From assembly GCA_964439595.1 (NCBI GenBank), contig CAYTOK010000013.1, forward strand, positions 7,528 through 71,527: a DNA stretch of 64,000 bases, in the 5' to 3' direction. Below, piece after piece: positions 26,206 through 35,637 of the stretch. Position numbers and translations under genes: made by a program. The notes beneath the pieces were generated by a model, which ran no database searches, had not been told where the DNA came from, and was given only the letters and a program-made list of their open reading frames with translations. How positions within the stretch are numbered: position 1 is the stretch's first letter; each line of letters starts with the position of its first letter. This DNA is from CAIJXB01 sp964439595. GTDB taxonomy: Bacteria > Chlamydiota > Chlamydiia > Chlamydiales > Rhabdochlamydiaceae.

Positions 26206-27828
26206 TTAATCTAATTCCTCGATAAGACTTTTCTTAACAGGAATTCTTAAGAGTTTTAAAATTTCTTCCACATTAAAAATCCAGGAAAACGCGATAAACG
26301 GAAGAAGAAAGGAAAGTAGATGAATGAAGAAAAAAAGTAGCTGCTGCACAAATGCCCTGGAAAACACAACTGCGCTTTTTTGAAATAAAACACTTACGGT
26401 CGGATCTTTCACTAAAAAAAACCCAAAAATGAAAGCAATAAGACCTGAAAGTAAAGAAACAGCTACTATCTTGTGGCAAGAATTTCCTATTTTCCCGGGA
26501 AGAATATCCTGTTTTTTCATAACCGCAGCTAAAAAAAAGAAATTACACCAAGCCGCAATACTTGTTGCGAGTGAAATGCTAAAAGCCCCCCAGTCAAAAA
26601 CAAACACAAAAATTGCATTAAGTGCCACATTTATAGCCACAGAAAAAACCACCGCCCTTGTAGGAGTACGAAAATCTTTTTGGGAGTAAAAAGCAGGTGC
26701 CATTAACAGGACAAAAATAGACGGTAGAAGCCCAAGTCCATATCCCCAAAGGCAGTATACAGTTTGCAGCGTTGCCTCTAAGCCAAAATCACCTCTTCCA
26801 TACAAAAGATTTACGCCAGAACAGGCTAAAACAAAAAGAGCAATCGTGCAAGGAAATATAAAAGCAAGGCTCCTATAAAAAGAAAAAAGAAGAAGTTCTT
26901 TAAAAAGCGCCAAATTATGAGAAGATAGAGCTCTCGATAAAGGCGGCAAAAGCGCAGAAGATAGAGCCACCCCAAATAAAGCAATGGGCAGCTGCTCTAT
27001 GCGTATCGCATACCAAAGGTACGCTGGACCTTCTAAAGAAGCGTACCTAGCAAAAATAGCATCCAAAGCAGTATTTATCTGAGAACCGGCAACCCCCATA
27101 ACCCCGAGTAAAAAAGGAGATATAATAGCTTTTACCTCTTTAGAAAAAATAGAGCATTTCCACACCTCTTCCTTTCTTAAAAAAGATCTCAGGTAAGACC
27201 AGATAGAAGGAACTAAAGAAATAAACTGACAAAAAAATCCAATAACAACGGCAATAGAAAGAGCTAAGACAGCTTGAGAAGACTCTTTTTCTTGAAAAAG
27301 CCAAACAGCCAAAATCCAAATAAGATTAAAAAAAAGAGGTGAAGCACTTGGTAAAAAAAACTTCTTTTCACACTGCATAAGAGCAGCAGAAAGACCATAG
27401 AGGCATATAAAAATAATACCAGGCATCATCACCATAGTGAGCTCTACAATTTCTATAGCAGAAGCAGGCAGAAAAGAAGAGTGCACTAAAGCATAGAGTC
27501 CCAGCTCAGAAAAGCTCACAACTGCAAATAAAACAACAAATAAAGAAAAGAAGACATCCCTAAAAAAAAGAGCCCCTTCTTTAGGTTTATCCTGTCTAAT
27601 AGCTTCAAAATGTGGGACAAAACCTGAGGGAAGAGGTCCTTCACCAAGTACTCTGCGAAATAAATTTGAAAAGCGAAATGCAACAAAAAAAGCGCCAAGT
27701 GCTGGGGTACTTCCTAAAAAAAAAGCCATAGACACATCACGTATAAGGCCAGTGATACGGCTAAACAAGGTCCCACAAAAAAAGGACAGGGCACCCCTCG
27801 TCAAGCTGTGTATAATTTCTTTAGACAT
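26206..27828 (-). CDS. murJ: Lipid II flippase MurJ (MviN)
   Basis: A 540-residue polytopic membrane protein of about 14 helices. The N-terminus has SFFCGTLFSRITGLIRDV, MAFFLGSTPALGAFFVAFR and FRRVLGEGPLPSGFVPHFE, diagnostic of MurJ. AFYSQKDFRTPTRAVVFSVA and LNAIFVFVFDWGAFSISLATS in the second half also fit. It moves lipid II across the inner membrane for septal peptidoglycan synthesis. The frame extends upstream to a TTG at 27861, but ATG 27828 has AAGGAG at the right place (with a ~10-base gap), so I chose it. C-terminal ~30 residues are charged. Confidence 0.93.
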   Translation of the reverse strand: MSKEIIHSLTRGALSFFCGTLFSRITGLIRDVSMAFFLGSTPALGAFFVAFRFSNLFRRVLGEGPLPSGFVPHFEAIRQDKPKEGALFFRDVFFSLFVVLFAVVSFSELGLYALVHSSFLPASAIEIVELTMVMMPGIIFICLYGLSAALMQCEKKFFLPSASPLFFNLIWILAVWLFQEKESSQAVLALSIAVVIGFFCQFISLVPSIWSYLRSFLRKEEVWKCSIFSKEVKAIISPFLLGVMGVAGSQINTALDAIFARYASLEGPAYLWYAIRIEQLPIALFGVALSSALLPPLSRALSSHNLALFKELLLFSFYRSLAFIFPCTIALFVLACSGVNLLYGRGDFGLEATLQTVYCLWGYGLGLLPSIFVLLMAPAFYSQKDFRTPTRAVVFSVAINVALNAIFVFVFDWGAFSISLATSIAAWCNFFFLAAVMKKQDILPGKIGNSCHKIVAVSLLSGLIAFIFGFFLVKDPTVSVLFQKSAVVFSRAFVQQLLFFFIHLLSFLLPFIAFSWIFNVEEILKLLRIPVKKSLIEELD

Positions 27829-27915
27829 CTTCCTGTCTCTCCTTATAAAAGTGGTTGTCAAGATCTATACTATCACCTACAATCGATCTTTTTAAAATAA
27901 AATAATTTCATATCT

Positions 27916-28785
27916 ATGCCTACATTACATAAAAAAACCCTGATAGGAGCTCATACATCAGCCTCAGGAGGCGTTTACAAAGCCCTATTAGAAGGAAAAG
28001 AAATAGGAGCTACCACAGTCCAACTTTTTACAAGGAACCAAAAAAGGTGGGATAATAAAGAACTGGAAAAAGAAGAAATAGCTCTTTTTGCAAAAACTTT
28101 AGCGGAGACGGGGCTAAGCCACATCATGAGTCACGATAGCTACCTCATCAACTTAGGCTGCCCTAACGAAGACAATCTTTTTAAAAGTAAAAAAGCTTTT
28201 AAAGAAGAGCTAATCCGCTGTCACCAACTGGAAATATCGTATTTAAATTTTCATCCGGGAGCCTTTCTCGATTCTTCCGAAGAGCGCTGTCTAGAAACCA
28301 TAGTTAAAAGCCTTAGTGAAATGGAGTCTCTTGCAAACAAAGGGCCAACAAGACTTCTCATTGAAGCAACTGCCGGACAAGGAAGCACTGTAGGATACAG
28401 CTTTGAACATCTGGCATACCTCATAAAACATCTACATAAAATTATCCCAATAGGCGTCTGCATAGATACCTGCCACATTTTTGCAGCAGGATATGACATA
28501 AGAACAAAAGAAACCCTAGAAAATACATTACAAGAGTTCGATAAAATTGTGGGGATACAGCACCTTTTTGCCTTTCACCTCAATGACTCGATGAAACCTC
28601 TTGGCTCTAGGGTAGATAGACACGCCTCTCTTGGAAAAGGATTTATTGGAATAGAATGTTTTGAAGCGTTAATGCAAAACCCTTTAACGGCAGATCTTCC
28701 TAAATATCTAGAAACACCGGATGGTCCTTCTCTTTGGAAGGAAGAAATCCAAATGCTTAAAAACTTTGCTAAACAAAAACCGTAA
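27916..28785 (+). CDS. nfo: Deoxyribonuclease IV (endonuclease IV, AP endonuclease)
   Basis: The 289-residue zinc enzyme incises DNA 5' to abasic sites in base excision repair. Motifs in order: IGAHTSASGGVYKALLEG at the start, QLFTRNQKRW, ISYLNFHPGAFLDSS with metal His, LLIEATAGQGSTVGYSFEHL, GVCIDTCHIFAAGYDI (Asp/His ligands), FHLNDSMKPLGSRVDRHASL and GKGFIG. These cover the nine metal ligands of the family. It is a short gap upstream of asnS (four bases), so the two are co-transcribed. Confidence 0.96.
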   Translation: MPTLHKKTLIGAHTSASGGVYKALLEGKEIGATTVQLFTRNQKRWDNKELEKEEIALFAKTLAETGLSHIMSHDSYLINLGCPNEDNLFKSKKAFKEELIRCHQLEISYLNFHPGAFLDSSEERCLETIVKSLSEMESLANKGPTRLLIEATAGQGSTVGYSFEHLAYLIKHLHKIIPIGVCIDTCHIFAAGYDIRTKETLENTLQEFDKIVGIQHLFAFHLNDSMKPLGSRVDRHASLGKGFIGIECFEALMQNPLTADLPKYLETPDGPSLWKEEIQMLKNFAKQKP

Positions 28786-28789
28786 AATC

Positions 28790-30181
28790 ATGAAAAGAAC
28801 AAAAATCAAAGAAATACATAAAGAGCTTATAGGACAAGAATTAACACTTAAAGGCTGGGTAAAAACTATCCGCAACCAAAAAGACTTTTCTTTTTTAGAA
28901 CTTAACGACGGGTCCACTCTATCTGGAATACAAATCGTTGTAAACTCTAACATTCCTTATTACGACAAAACTCTGGAAGATCTATCTACAGGAACTTCTA
29001 TACAAGTAGATGGAACTCTAGTGGAAAGCCCCCAAGGCCACAAGCAAAAATGGGAAATCCAAGCTAAATTTGTTACCATTTTAGGAACCTGCCCAGCTGA
29101 CACCTATCCCCTACAAAAAAAACGACACTCTTTTGAGTTTTTAAGAACCCTAGCTCATCTAAGGCCTAGAACAAATACACAAGGAGCGGTACTGCGAATA
29201 CGCAACGCCCTTTCTTTTGCCACCCATTTATTTTTTCAGCAAAGAGGGTTTCTCTATGTCCAAACTCCCATTTTAACAGCCTCAGACTGCGAAGGCGCGG
29301 GAGCCCAATTTTTAGCAACCACTCTAGATCTAAAAAAAACACCTAAACTTCCAAACGGCGAAGTAGACTTCTCTAAAGATTTTTTCGGCAAACCTGCCTA
29401 TCTCACTGTATCAGGGCAGCTTAATGCTGAGACTCTTGCTTGCGCTCTTTCTGATGTGTACACCTTCGGTCCCACATTCCGAGCAGAAAATTCTAATACC
29501 TCACGTCACCTAGCCGAGTTTTGGATGATTGAACCTGAAATGGCTTTTGCTGACCTTGCAGATGATAAAGAATGCGCAGAATCTTACTTACAATTTGTAA
29601 TAAAATATATCTTAGAAAATTGCCAGGAAGACCTAGAGTTCTTTGAATCCTTTGTGGAAAAAGGACTAATTCAAAGACTCCGGCAAGTAGCAGAAGAATC
29701 TTTTGCCCATCTAACCTACACAGAAGCAATAGAAATTCTTAAAAAATCAGGAAAAACTTTTGAGTTCCCCTACTCTTGGGGTTCAGATTTACAATCAGAA
29801 CATGAAAGATATTTAGCTGAAGAGCACTGTAAAAGACCTGTGATTCTTACAGACTACCCTAAAGAAATCAAAGCATTCTACATGAGAAGCAATGACGACG
29901 GTAAAACTGTTGCAGCCATGGACGTACTTGTCCCTAAAATAGGAGAGCTTGTCGGCGGATCACAAAGAGAAGAAAGGCTAGACTTGCTCAAAGAAAAAAT
30001 CGCAGCTTTTGGATTAAATCCTGAAGACTATTCTTGGTACCTAGCCCTCCGAGAATATGGATCAGTCCCTCATGCAGGTTTTGGAGCAGGATTTGAACGT
30101 CTCATCCAATTTGCTACAGGCATGGAAAACATCCGCGATGTAATCCCCTTCCCCAGATACCCCGGGCATGCAGAATTTTAA
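28790..30181 (+). CDS. asnS: Asparaginyl-tRNA synthetase
   Basis: The 463-residue class IIb synthetase charges tRNA-Asn. The N-terminal OB-fold anticodon domain spans about 1-120 (ELTLKGWVKTIRNQKDFSFL is the family's start). Class II motif 2 is TFGPTFRAENSNTSRHLAEF, followed by WMIEPEMAFADL, and motif 3 is HAGFGAGFERLIQFATGMEN. The start is ATG 28790, four bases after nfo; a longer in-frame ORF inside nfo is not used. The ending DVIPFPRYPGHAEF is normal. Chlamydiaceae make Asn-tRNA through GatCAB and lack this enzyme, so its presence separates this organism from them. Confidence 0.96.
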   Translation: MKRTKIKEIHKELIGQELTLKGWVKTIRNQKDFSFLELNDGSTLSGIQIVVNSNIPYYDKTLEDLSTGTSIQVDGTLVESPQGHKQKWEIQAKFVTILGTCPADTYPLQKKRHSFEFLRTLAHLRPRTNTQGAVLRIRNALSFATHLFFQQRGFLYVQTPILTASDCEGAGAQFLATTLDLKKTPKLPNGEVDFSKDFFGKPAYLTVSGQLNAETLACALSDVYTFGPTFRAENSNTSRHLAEFWMIEPEMAFADLADDKECAESYLQFVIKYILENCQEDLEFFESFVEKGLIQRLRQVAEESFAHLTYTEAIEILKKSGKTFEFPYSWGSDLQSEHERYLAEEHCKRPVILTDYPKEIKAFYMRSNDDGKTVAAMDVLVPKIGELVGGSQREERLDLLKEKIAAFGLNPEDYSWYLALREYGSVPHAGFGAGFERLIQFATGMENIRDVIPFPRYPGHAEF

Positions 30182-30187
30182 AAAAAC

Positions 30188-30216
30188 GAGCTCAAGTAGA
30201 GCACCTGCTTGAGCTC
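30188..30216 (+). terminator. Strong hairpin after asnS
   Basis: GAGCTCAAG (30188-30196) pairs perfectly with CTTGAGCTC (30208-30216); three further inner pairs, one a wobble, bring the stem to 12 bp with a five-base loop. TTTCCTCT follows. It starts seven bases after the asnS stop, and a run of A's precedes it, so it could act in both directions. Confidence 0.75.
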
Positions 30217-30354
30217 TTTCCTCTCTGGTTCTTTATTTTTCACAGCAAAGATAAGCAAAAAAAACAGCAAAGCTTTCTAAAATCCTTTCCTATTTATTGG
30301 CTTTTATGTCATAAGAAAAGATTCGCTGTTTAATAAAAAGGGTGAGACGTCCTC

Positions 30355-32460
30355 GTGAAACCATTATTTATCAATCTTATCTCCGCCTCGATGTTTTTAT
30401 CCTCCTGCGTTTTTGCTGAAGGTTTGACAGAGCTTGCTCCTCCTGCTAAAAAACCCTATCCCTATGGCGTTCAAAAAGCAGCTGCGGCATCTGCTGGCAA
30501 ACCCAAAGAAACGCCGCCCGGACAACCAGACACGTTTCCCAACGACTCGTCAAGCTTTCGCTTTAGTGCCACACATAGAGAAGCTAACGGTATTGGTTAT
30601 GATCAAGGATACACTTCCTTAGACGGTTTTTTTGCTTTTAGCTCCATAGCAAATTGGCATCCCTTCTTTGACGTAAGGGCTCATCTATTTAATGATGGAA
30701 GGCCTGCAGCTAACCTAGGATTTGGCGTCCGTTTCCTTCCAGAAACACTCCCCGCTGTCTTTGGTCTCAATGGATTTTTTGACATAAAAAACACCAAACA
30801 TTCGACCTTTGAGCAAGCTGGCCTTGGCATAGAAATTCTAGGAGCTAAATGGTTCATGCGAGCTAATGGCTATATACCTATCTTCACTAAAAACCATCTC
30901 TATTCGATGCACTTTTCTCGCTTTAAAAATCACTACGCGATTTTTGAAACAAATAGAGAACTTGCTTTTAAAGGATTTGATCTATCTGTCGGAAGGACGC
31001 TTGCAAAAAAAAAGATCTGGGACCTTTCCTCCACCTTAGGTGGTTATATGTTTTTCGCAGACTATAAAAAACAGGCTAAAGGAGGTCTTCTTAAATTCAA
31101 GTCAAACATCTCTCTTTTTTCCTTAGAAACGCAGGTTTCCTATGATTCCTATTTTAAAGGGATAGGCCAAATACAAGCAGCGTTTAATATCCCCTTTGGC
31201 AAGCAGATAAAAACAAAAACTAAACGGATGTCAAGGGAGCAAACAAATGCTCTAGCAAATAGGATAACTGAAGAAGTAGATCGCTTTGAAATGATTGTAT
31301 CCGATCCCCACAGAAAAGATTGTATTGGAAGAGATCCTAGAACTGGCCACCCTCTATATATTCTCTTTGTCGATAATACAAAAGAAAATGGTAATGGAAC
31401 CTTCCAATCCCCCTACAACTCCTTAAAAAAAGCGGAACACCACTCCTCTGCTGGCAACATGATCTATGTATATGGAGGAGAAGGACACCCTCATTTAATG
31501 GATAAAGGGATAGTTCTTAAAGACCTTCAGTGGCTGCAAGGAGCGCACAACTCTTTTGCTCTTGAAACCTCTTTCGGTCTTTGTGGCGTTCCGATACAGT
31601 CACATAAAAGACCTAGTATTAACAATCCGGATGGAGCAACCGTTACACTCGCTAACGGAAACATCATTAACGGCTTTGACATGCGTTCGGGGGGGCCTAA
31701 TATTTTAGGATTGAACATCCAAGATCTTAAAGTAAAAAACTGCCATTTTATCATTAGCGCCTTAGAAGATATTTCCTTACACGATGCCAGTGGAACAGTT
31801 AGTATAACAAACAATAGCTCCTATTCAGCTAAAGGATTAGACCTACACGCAGTCAAAAATATCAAGTTAACCATAGAAGAAAATACTTTTTCTAATGTCC
31901 TCTCTAATCTAACCATCGATGTTGCAGGAGATTCCGTTAACCAAATATACATTTGCAAGAAAAACCAATTTCTCAAGGGGCAATTAGGCTCTCTTATCAC
32001 AACAAGGGGCACTTCTGATACCAAAATACAAATTACAGGAAACACGTTTGAATCTACCTCCGAGACCTCTATCTATACTATGAAAGTAACTTCCTCCGCA
32101 GACTCCCAAGCAAAAGTGACTGTGAAAAATAACCTATTTAGCTCTCCGAGCCCTTCCCTTGCTTTAGAATCCACTCTTTTAGCTAAAACTAATTGGATTG
32201 TCCTTAACAACACAGGACATGATACGAACTCGTCAGACTCCGTCTACCCCTTCCTTTTCTCTACAGATAGCCTAGGAATAGCAAAGCTCACCCTAGGCCA
32301 TAACTATGCAAATAGCAACGGCTACCTTTTAAGCAATAATAGTCTTTTTGCTACATTTGAGGTTGTTTCTCCCACACTATCCATACTAGGCCTTGAAAAC
32401 ACCAATACAGGCGATGTAACAACGTCAGGAATGATTACCTATGTCCCCCCTTCACATTAA
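30355..32460 (+). CDS. Probable inverse-autotransporter outer-membrane protein with beta-helix passenger
   Basis: The 701-residue protein starts with a signal peptide (SASMFLSSCVFA, cleavage after FA). Residues ~65-290 look like an inverse-autotransporter (intimin/invasin type) barrel: GYDQGYTSLDGFFAFSS, FFDVRAHLFNDGRPAANLGFG, VFGLNGFFDIKNTKHSTFEQ, AGLGIEILGAKWFMRANGY, followed by alternating strands. From ~350 there is a G-T-x-x-x-P-Y-x-S-L pattern (GNGTFQSPYNSLKKAEHHSS), a common start of right-handed beta-helix passengers, then Asn/Thr/Ser-rich rungs to the end. It would be secreted through the barrel with the passenger exposed. GTG 30355 follows AAGGGTGAG. The family call is from pattern recognition; domain search is needed for certainty. 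Confidence 0.7.
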   Translation: MKPLFINLISASMFLSSCVFAEGLTELAPPAKKPYPYGVQKAAAASAGKPKETPPGQPDTFPNDSSSFRFSATHREANGIGYDQGYTSLDGFFAFSSIANWHPFFDVRAHLFNDGRPAANLGFGVRFLPETLPAVFGLNGFFDIKNTKHSTFEQAGLGIEILGAKWFMRANGYIPIFTKNHLYSMHFSRFKNHYAIFETNRELAFKGFDLSVGRTLAKKKIWDLSSTLGGYMFFADYKKQAKGGLLKFKSNISLFSLETQVSYDSYFKGIGQIQAAFNIPFGKQIKTKTKRMSREQTNALANRITEEVDRFEMIVSDPHRKDCIGRDPRTGHPLYILFVDNTKENGNGTFQSPYNSLKKAEHHSSAGNMIYVYGGEGHPHLMDKGIVLKDLQWLQGAHNSFALETSFGLCGVPIQSHKRPSINNPDGATVTLANGNIINGFDMRSGGPNILGLNIQDLKVKNCHFIISALEDISLHDASGTVSITNNSSYSAKGLDLHAVKNIKLTIEENTFSNVLSNLTIDVAGDSVNQIYICKKNQFLKGQLGSLITTRGTSDTKIQITGNTFESTSETSIYTMKVTSSADSQAKVTVKNNLFSSPSPSLALESTLLAKTNWIVLNNTGHDTNSSDSVYPFLFSTDSLGIAKLTLGHNYANSNGYLLSNNSLFATFEVVSPTLSILGLENTNTGDVTTSGMITYVPPSH

Positions 32461-32730
32461 CCTAGAGCCATCTACCTTTTAGGTAAAAACATATTAAATA
32501 TGTGCCCCTTTTCCCTTTGACAGTAAAAAAACTACTCAACTTCTCTTATAAACCTCCTACAGCATAAAAACCGTTTTTAAAAAACTCATAAAACTAGCTA
32601 CTCGATTTTTATACAACTAAGTACAAATCAATCACTTAAACTAAGTATATATAATATATTAAATCGTAAAGTTGAAATTAAAGTTTAATTAATGATAAAA
32701 TTGTGATAATTAAAAATGGAGGAACATAGC

Positions 32731-33441
32731 ATGATGCTTTCTGTAGGATCTGGTAACTTTGAAATAGTCAATGGGTACCCAGATTTAAATAAATATTTAC
32801 TGAAAACTCCACCCTCTTTAGACTGTCCATCGGCCCCAGCCCTCATTCCAGACACCCTGAAAGAAACTAATTTATCTACAAAATGGACCGTTTGCAACCT
32901 GCTGCAACAAATCGGAGAGGACGGGGACTTTAAAACCCTTATGGAGACATACCAAAAAGAGAGCAGCCGCCTAGAGGGAAGAGATGACCTTGCATGGTAC
33001 CTTGAGGTAGCCTCCGTAGATTTAACAGTCGTAGCAATATTTTTTGCTATATCCACAAGCGTCGGGCTAGTCCCTTTTGTTTTCCCTTGGATTATTGTGG
33101 GTATATTAGGGGGAGGAGCCCTCCTAAGTAATATATCCCTTATCATCAATAGGATTCTACTTAATAAAGACTTCAACAAGCTAGGAGAAGAAAATAAAAA
33201 ATTAATACAATACATAGCAGATAATAAAGAAAAATTGTGCGGACTAGCACGACAGAATAAAGAACAAATACAAAGTGAAATCAGAATAATTCAGGCTGAA
33301 ATGCAGTGTGGTTCTGATGCCAAAACTTCTGCCGTCATAGAAATAATGAAAGAACAAGTGCAGAAATTAGAACGCTTGGAAAGAGAACAGGCTGCTACAG
33401 AAGAAACTTTAACTTTCTTAGCAGAATTTTACAGGGAATAA
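32731..33441 (+). CDS. Inc-like protein with bilobed hydrophobic domain and coiled coil
   Basis: The 236-residue protein has no signal peptide. A long hydrophobic block at about 97-142 (LTVVAIFFAISTSVGLVPFV, FPWIIVGILGGGALLSNISL) forms two helices separated by a short turn, the bilobed layout of chlamydial inclusion-membrane (Inc) proteins secreted by the type III system. The C-terminal ~90 residues are charged and strongly helical with heptads, likely a coiled coil facing the host cytosol. I chose ATG 32731 because GGAGGA is seven bases upstream; an ATG at 32716 lies before the binding site. Gly and Ala residues in the loop are also typical. Inc identity is inferred. Confidence 0.65.
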   Translation: MMLSVGSGNFEIVNGYPDLNKYLLKTPPSLDCPSAPALIPDTLKETNLSTKWTVCNLLQQIGEDGDFKTLMETYQKESSRLEGRDDLAWYLEVASVDLTVVAIFFAISTSVGLVPFVFPWIIVGILGGGALLSNISLIINRILLNKDFNKLGEENKKLIQYIADNKEKLCGLARQNKEQIQSEIRIIQAEMQCGSDAKTSAVIEIMKEQVQKLERLEREQAATEETLTFLAEFYRE

Positions 33442-33448
33442 ACTCTAG

Positions 33449-33492
33449 GTACACACCTACTTAAAATCGTTTAACTTAAAGTAGGTGTGTAC
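33449..33492. terminator. Long hairpin after the Inc-like gene
   Basis: GTACACACCTACT (33449-33461) pairs perfectly with AGTAGGTGTGTAC (33480-33492) around an 18-base loop, eight bases after the stop codon. There is no T run, so it may end transcription only partly or mark a conserved repeat. Confidence 0.6.
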
Positions 33493-33644
33493 ACACTAAA
33501 GAGCCAGTCCTATCTACTTCAAAAACTCCATTATATACATATTTTTATTTAAAAAAGAGAAGCAAGGTATCAGATTGACTTTTAACCTCTGGATCCCTTA
33601 CCCTTCGGGTACATAAACAAAGCAAACAAGGCGATCTAACCCGC

Positions 33645-34898
33645 GTGAAACAAACTATTTACCCTAAAGAGCACCACAAGCTCGACATTCAAAAGCTAGA
33701 TAAAGATGCCCTCTATGTGCTAGAAAAGCTAACAGCAGCAGGACATATAGCATATTTGGTGGGAGGAGGAGTAAGAGATCTTCTTCTCAATCAGAAACCA
33801 AAAGATTATGACATATCCACTTCTGCAGAGCCAGAGGTCATTAGAAAATTATTTCGCAACTGTATCCTTATAGGTAAAAGATTCAGGCTGGCCCACATCC
33901 GCTTTGGCCGAAAAATCATCGAAGTATCCACTTTTCGCTCAGGTGACACAGAAAATGACGCTTTAATTATAAGAGACAATGATTGGGGCACCCCCGAAGA
34001 AGATGTTTTACGAAGAGATTTTACCATCAATGGTCTTTTCTACGATGCTGCTAAAGAAACCGTTATTGATTATGTGGGAGGCTTTAAAGACCTTGAAAAA
34101 AGATGCCTTAGAGCAATAGGCCAGCCCTTTATCCGGTTTAGACAAGACCCAGTCCGCATGCTGAGATTACTTAAATTTAAGGCACGATTCGACTTTGAAA
34201 TCGAACCCTCTGCCCATACAGCCCTTATAGAGTCTAGACAAGAAATTCTTAAAAGCTCCTCTGCTAGAGTCCTAGAAGAGGTTCTTCGTATGCTAGAGTC
34301 CTCTGCGGCAGAGTCCTTTTTCCGTCATCTTATAGACTTCGGATTTCTTGCTCTAATTTTACCTGCCCTAGCTGCCTTTATGGAACTACCGGAAGGCCAA
34401 GAAATTTTTTCTTTTTTACAAGAAATCGATAAGCTCACTATAGAAAATAAAGAGCTCGATAGAGCCATCCCTCTTTCTTGTTTAATTTTCCCCCTTTTCA
34501 CAAAAAGAATAGACACTTTATTTACAGGAAGAGAAAAACCCCCTCATCTTGGAGAAATCCAAAATGAAGCCTTTGCTTTATTTGAAGAGTCCTTCGACTC
34601 TTTTTTCCGCATTCCTAAAAGGATTAAAATTTCTGTAATCTCTATTTTAGTCACTCAGTTTAGACTAACTCCCTTTGACAAAAAAAAGCCAAGATCATTT
34701 CGTATTCCAAATGATCCAGATTTCAAGCTCTCCTTGCTCTTTCTAGAGCTGCGGACTATTTTAGACCCTTCCCTACAAAAAATCACTAAAGAGTGGCTTA
34801 AAATCGCTGAAGACCCAACAATAGATCCGTCTCCTTCTAAGCCCAAAAAAAGAAGAAGGCGCACAAGAAAGCCATACAAGCCTGATGAAAAAAGCTGA
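33645..34898 (+). CDS. pcnB: Poly(A) polymerase / CCA-adding-type nucleotidyltransferase (PcnB-like)
   Basis: A 417-residue class II nucleotidyltransferase. The head contains AYLVGGGVRDLLLNQKPKDY, then D-hydrophobic-S (DYDISTSA) with the catalytic aspartates, and KRFRLAHIRFGRKIIEVSTF. RRDFTINGLFYD and RFRQDPVRMLRLLKFKAR, with the flexible-neck arginine motif, follow. The C-terminus is basic with an Arg/Lys-rich end (KPKKRRRRTRKPYKP), typical of poly(A) polymerase I rather than CCA enzyme. It adds poly(A) to RNA 3' ends. GTG 33645 is the likely start. The gene is directly upstream of a hydrolase and lpxB with overlapping ends; pcnB next to lpxB is a chlamydial arrangement as I recall. Confidence 0.9.
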   Translation: MKQTIYPKEHHKLDIQKLDKDALYVLEKLTAAGHIAYLVGGGVRDLLLNQKPKDYDISTSAEPEVIRKLFRNCILIGKRFRLAHIRFGRKIIEVSTFRSGDTENDALIIRDNDWGTPEEDVLRRDFTINGLFYDAAKETVIDYVGGFKDLEKRCLRAIGQPFIRFRQDPVRMLRLLKFKARFDFEIEPSAHTALIESRQEILKSSSARVLEEVLRMLESSAAESFFRHLIDFGFLALILPALAAFMELPEGQEIFSFLQEIDKLTIENKELDRAIPLSCLIFPLFTKRIDTLFTGREKPPHLGEIQNEAFALFEESFDSFFRIPKRIKISVISILVTQFRLTPFDKKKPRSFRIPNDPDFKLSLLFLELRTILDPSLQKITKEWLKIAEDPTIDPSPSKPKKRRRRTRKPYKPDEKS

Positions 34899-35637
34899 AA
34901 TAAGAACCCCCTTACCTCTTTTTTATGTAGGAAAAGACTTAGTAGAAGGCCCCTTACCCGCTATTTTCTATTTTGCCCTTTCTGCTAAGGAAAGCCTCTT
35001 AGAGCATCCTTATAATTCCCCTGTCTCTTTTTTTAAAGACCATAATGTTAGAATCTTTTCTGTAGATCTTCCCTTTCATGGAGAAAACCTACCAGCAGTG
35101 GAGGCATTAACACATTGGGCTGAAAGTTTTACTAGAGGTGATGATTTTCTAACTCGCTTTCTAAGCGACTTAGAAGAATCCTTAACTTTGCTATTTACCT
35201 CTCAACTGGTTAACACACGTCACATAGCTGCCGTCGGACTATCTCGAGGAAGCTTTATAGCGGCGCATATAGCAGCTAGGTTCCCCCTTATTACTCACTT
35301 ACTTACTTTTGCGCCATTAACTCATCTAGAAAATATTAAAGAGTTTCATCTGTTAGAAAGCTCCCCTCTTATTGAAAAACTAAAACTCTCCCACATCCAA
35401 GAAGTTCTTAGCAAAAAAACAATTCGCACCTATATAGGAGGGCGAGATACAAGAACTAACACAGATCTATGTTACGCATGGATACGTTCACTAATAGAAA
35501 CGGCTCATCAAAATAAAGTGAGATCTCCCCCTATAGAATTTATCCTCAAACCATCAATCGGACATAAAGGCCACGGAACAAGTCCCGAAACCTTTAAAGA
35601 GGGAGCTCTATGGATTAAAGAGCAGCTTTCCTTATGA
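34885..35637 (+). CDS. Alpha/beta-hydrolase family protein
   Basis: A 250-residue cytoplasmic protein with an alpha/beta-hydrolase nucleophile elbow, AAVGLSRGSFIAAHIA (Gly-x-Ser-x-Gly, Ser about 116), a dinucleotide-like FSVDLPFHGENLPA early segment, and a late SIGHKGHGTSPETFKEGA region that would hold the catalytic histidine. Substrate is unknown. It starts 14 bases before the pcnB stop and ends four bases into lpxB, so it is translationally coupled to both. An esterase or dienelactone-hydrolase-like role is guessed from the fold only. Confidence 0.78.
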   Translation: MKKAEIRTPLPLFYVGKDLVEGPLPAIFYFALSAKESLLEHPYNSPVSFFKDHNVRIFSVDLPFHGENLPAVEALTHWAESFTRGDDFLTRFLSDLEESLTLLFTSQLVNTRHIAAVGLSRGSFIAAHIAARFPLITHLLTFAPLTHLENIKEFHLLESSPLIEKLKLSHIQEVLSKKTIRTYIGGRDTRTNTDLCYAWIRSLIETAHQNKVRSPPIEFILKPSIGHKGHGTSPETFKEGALWIKEQLSL

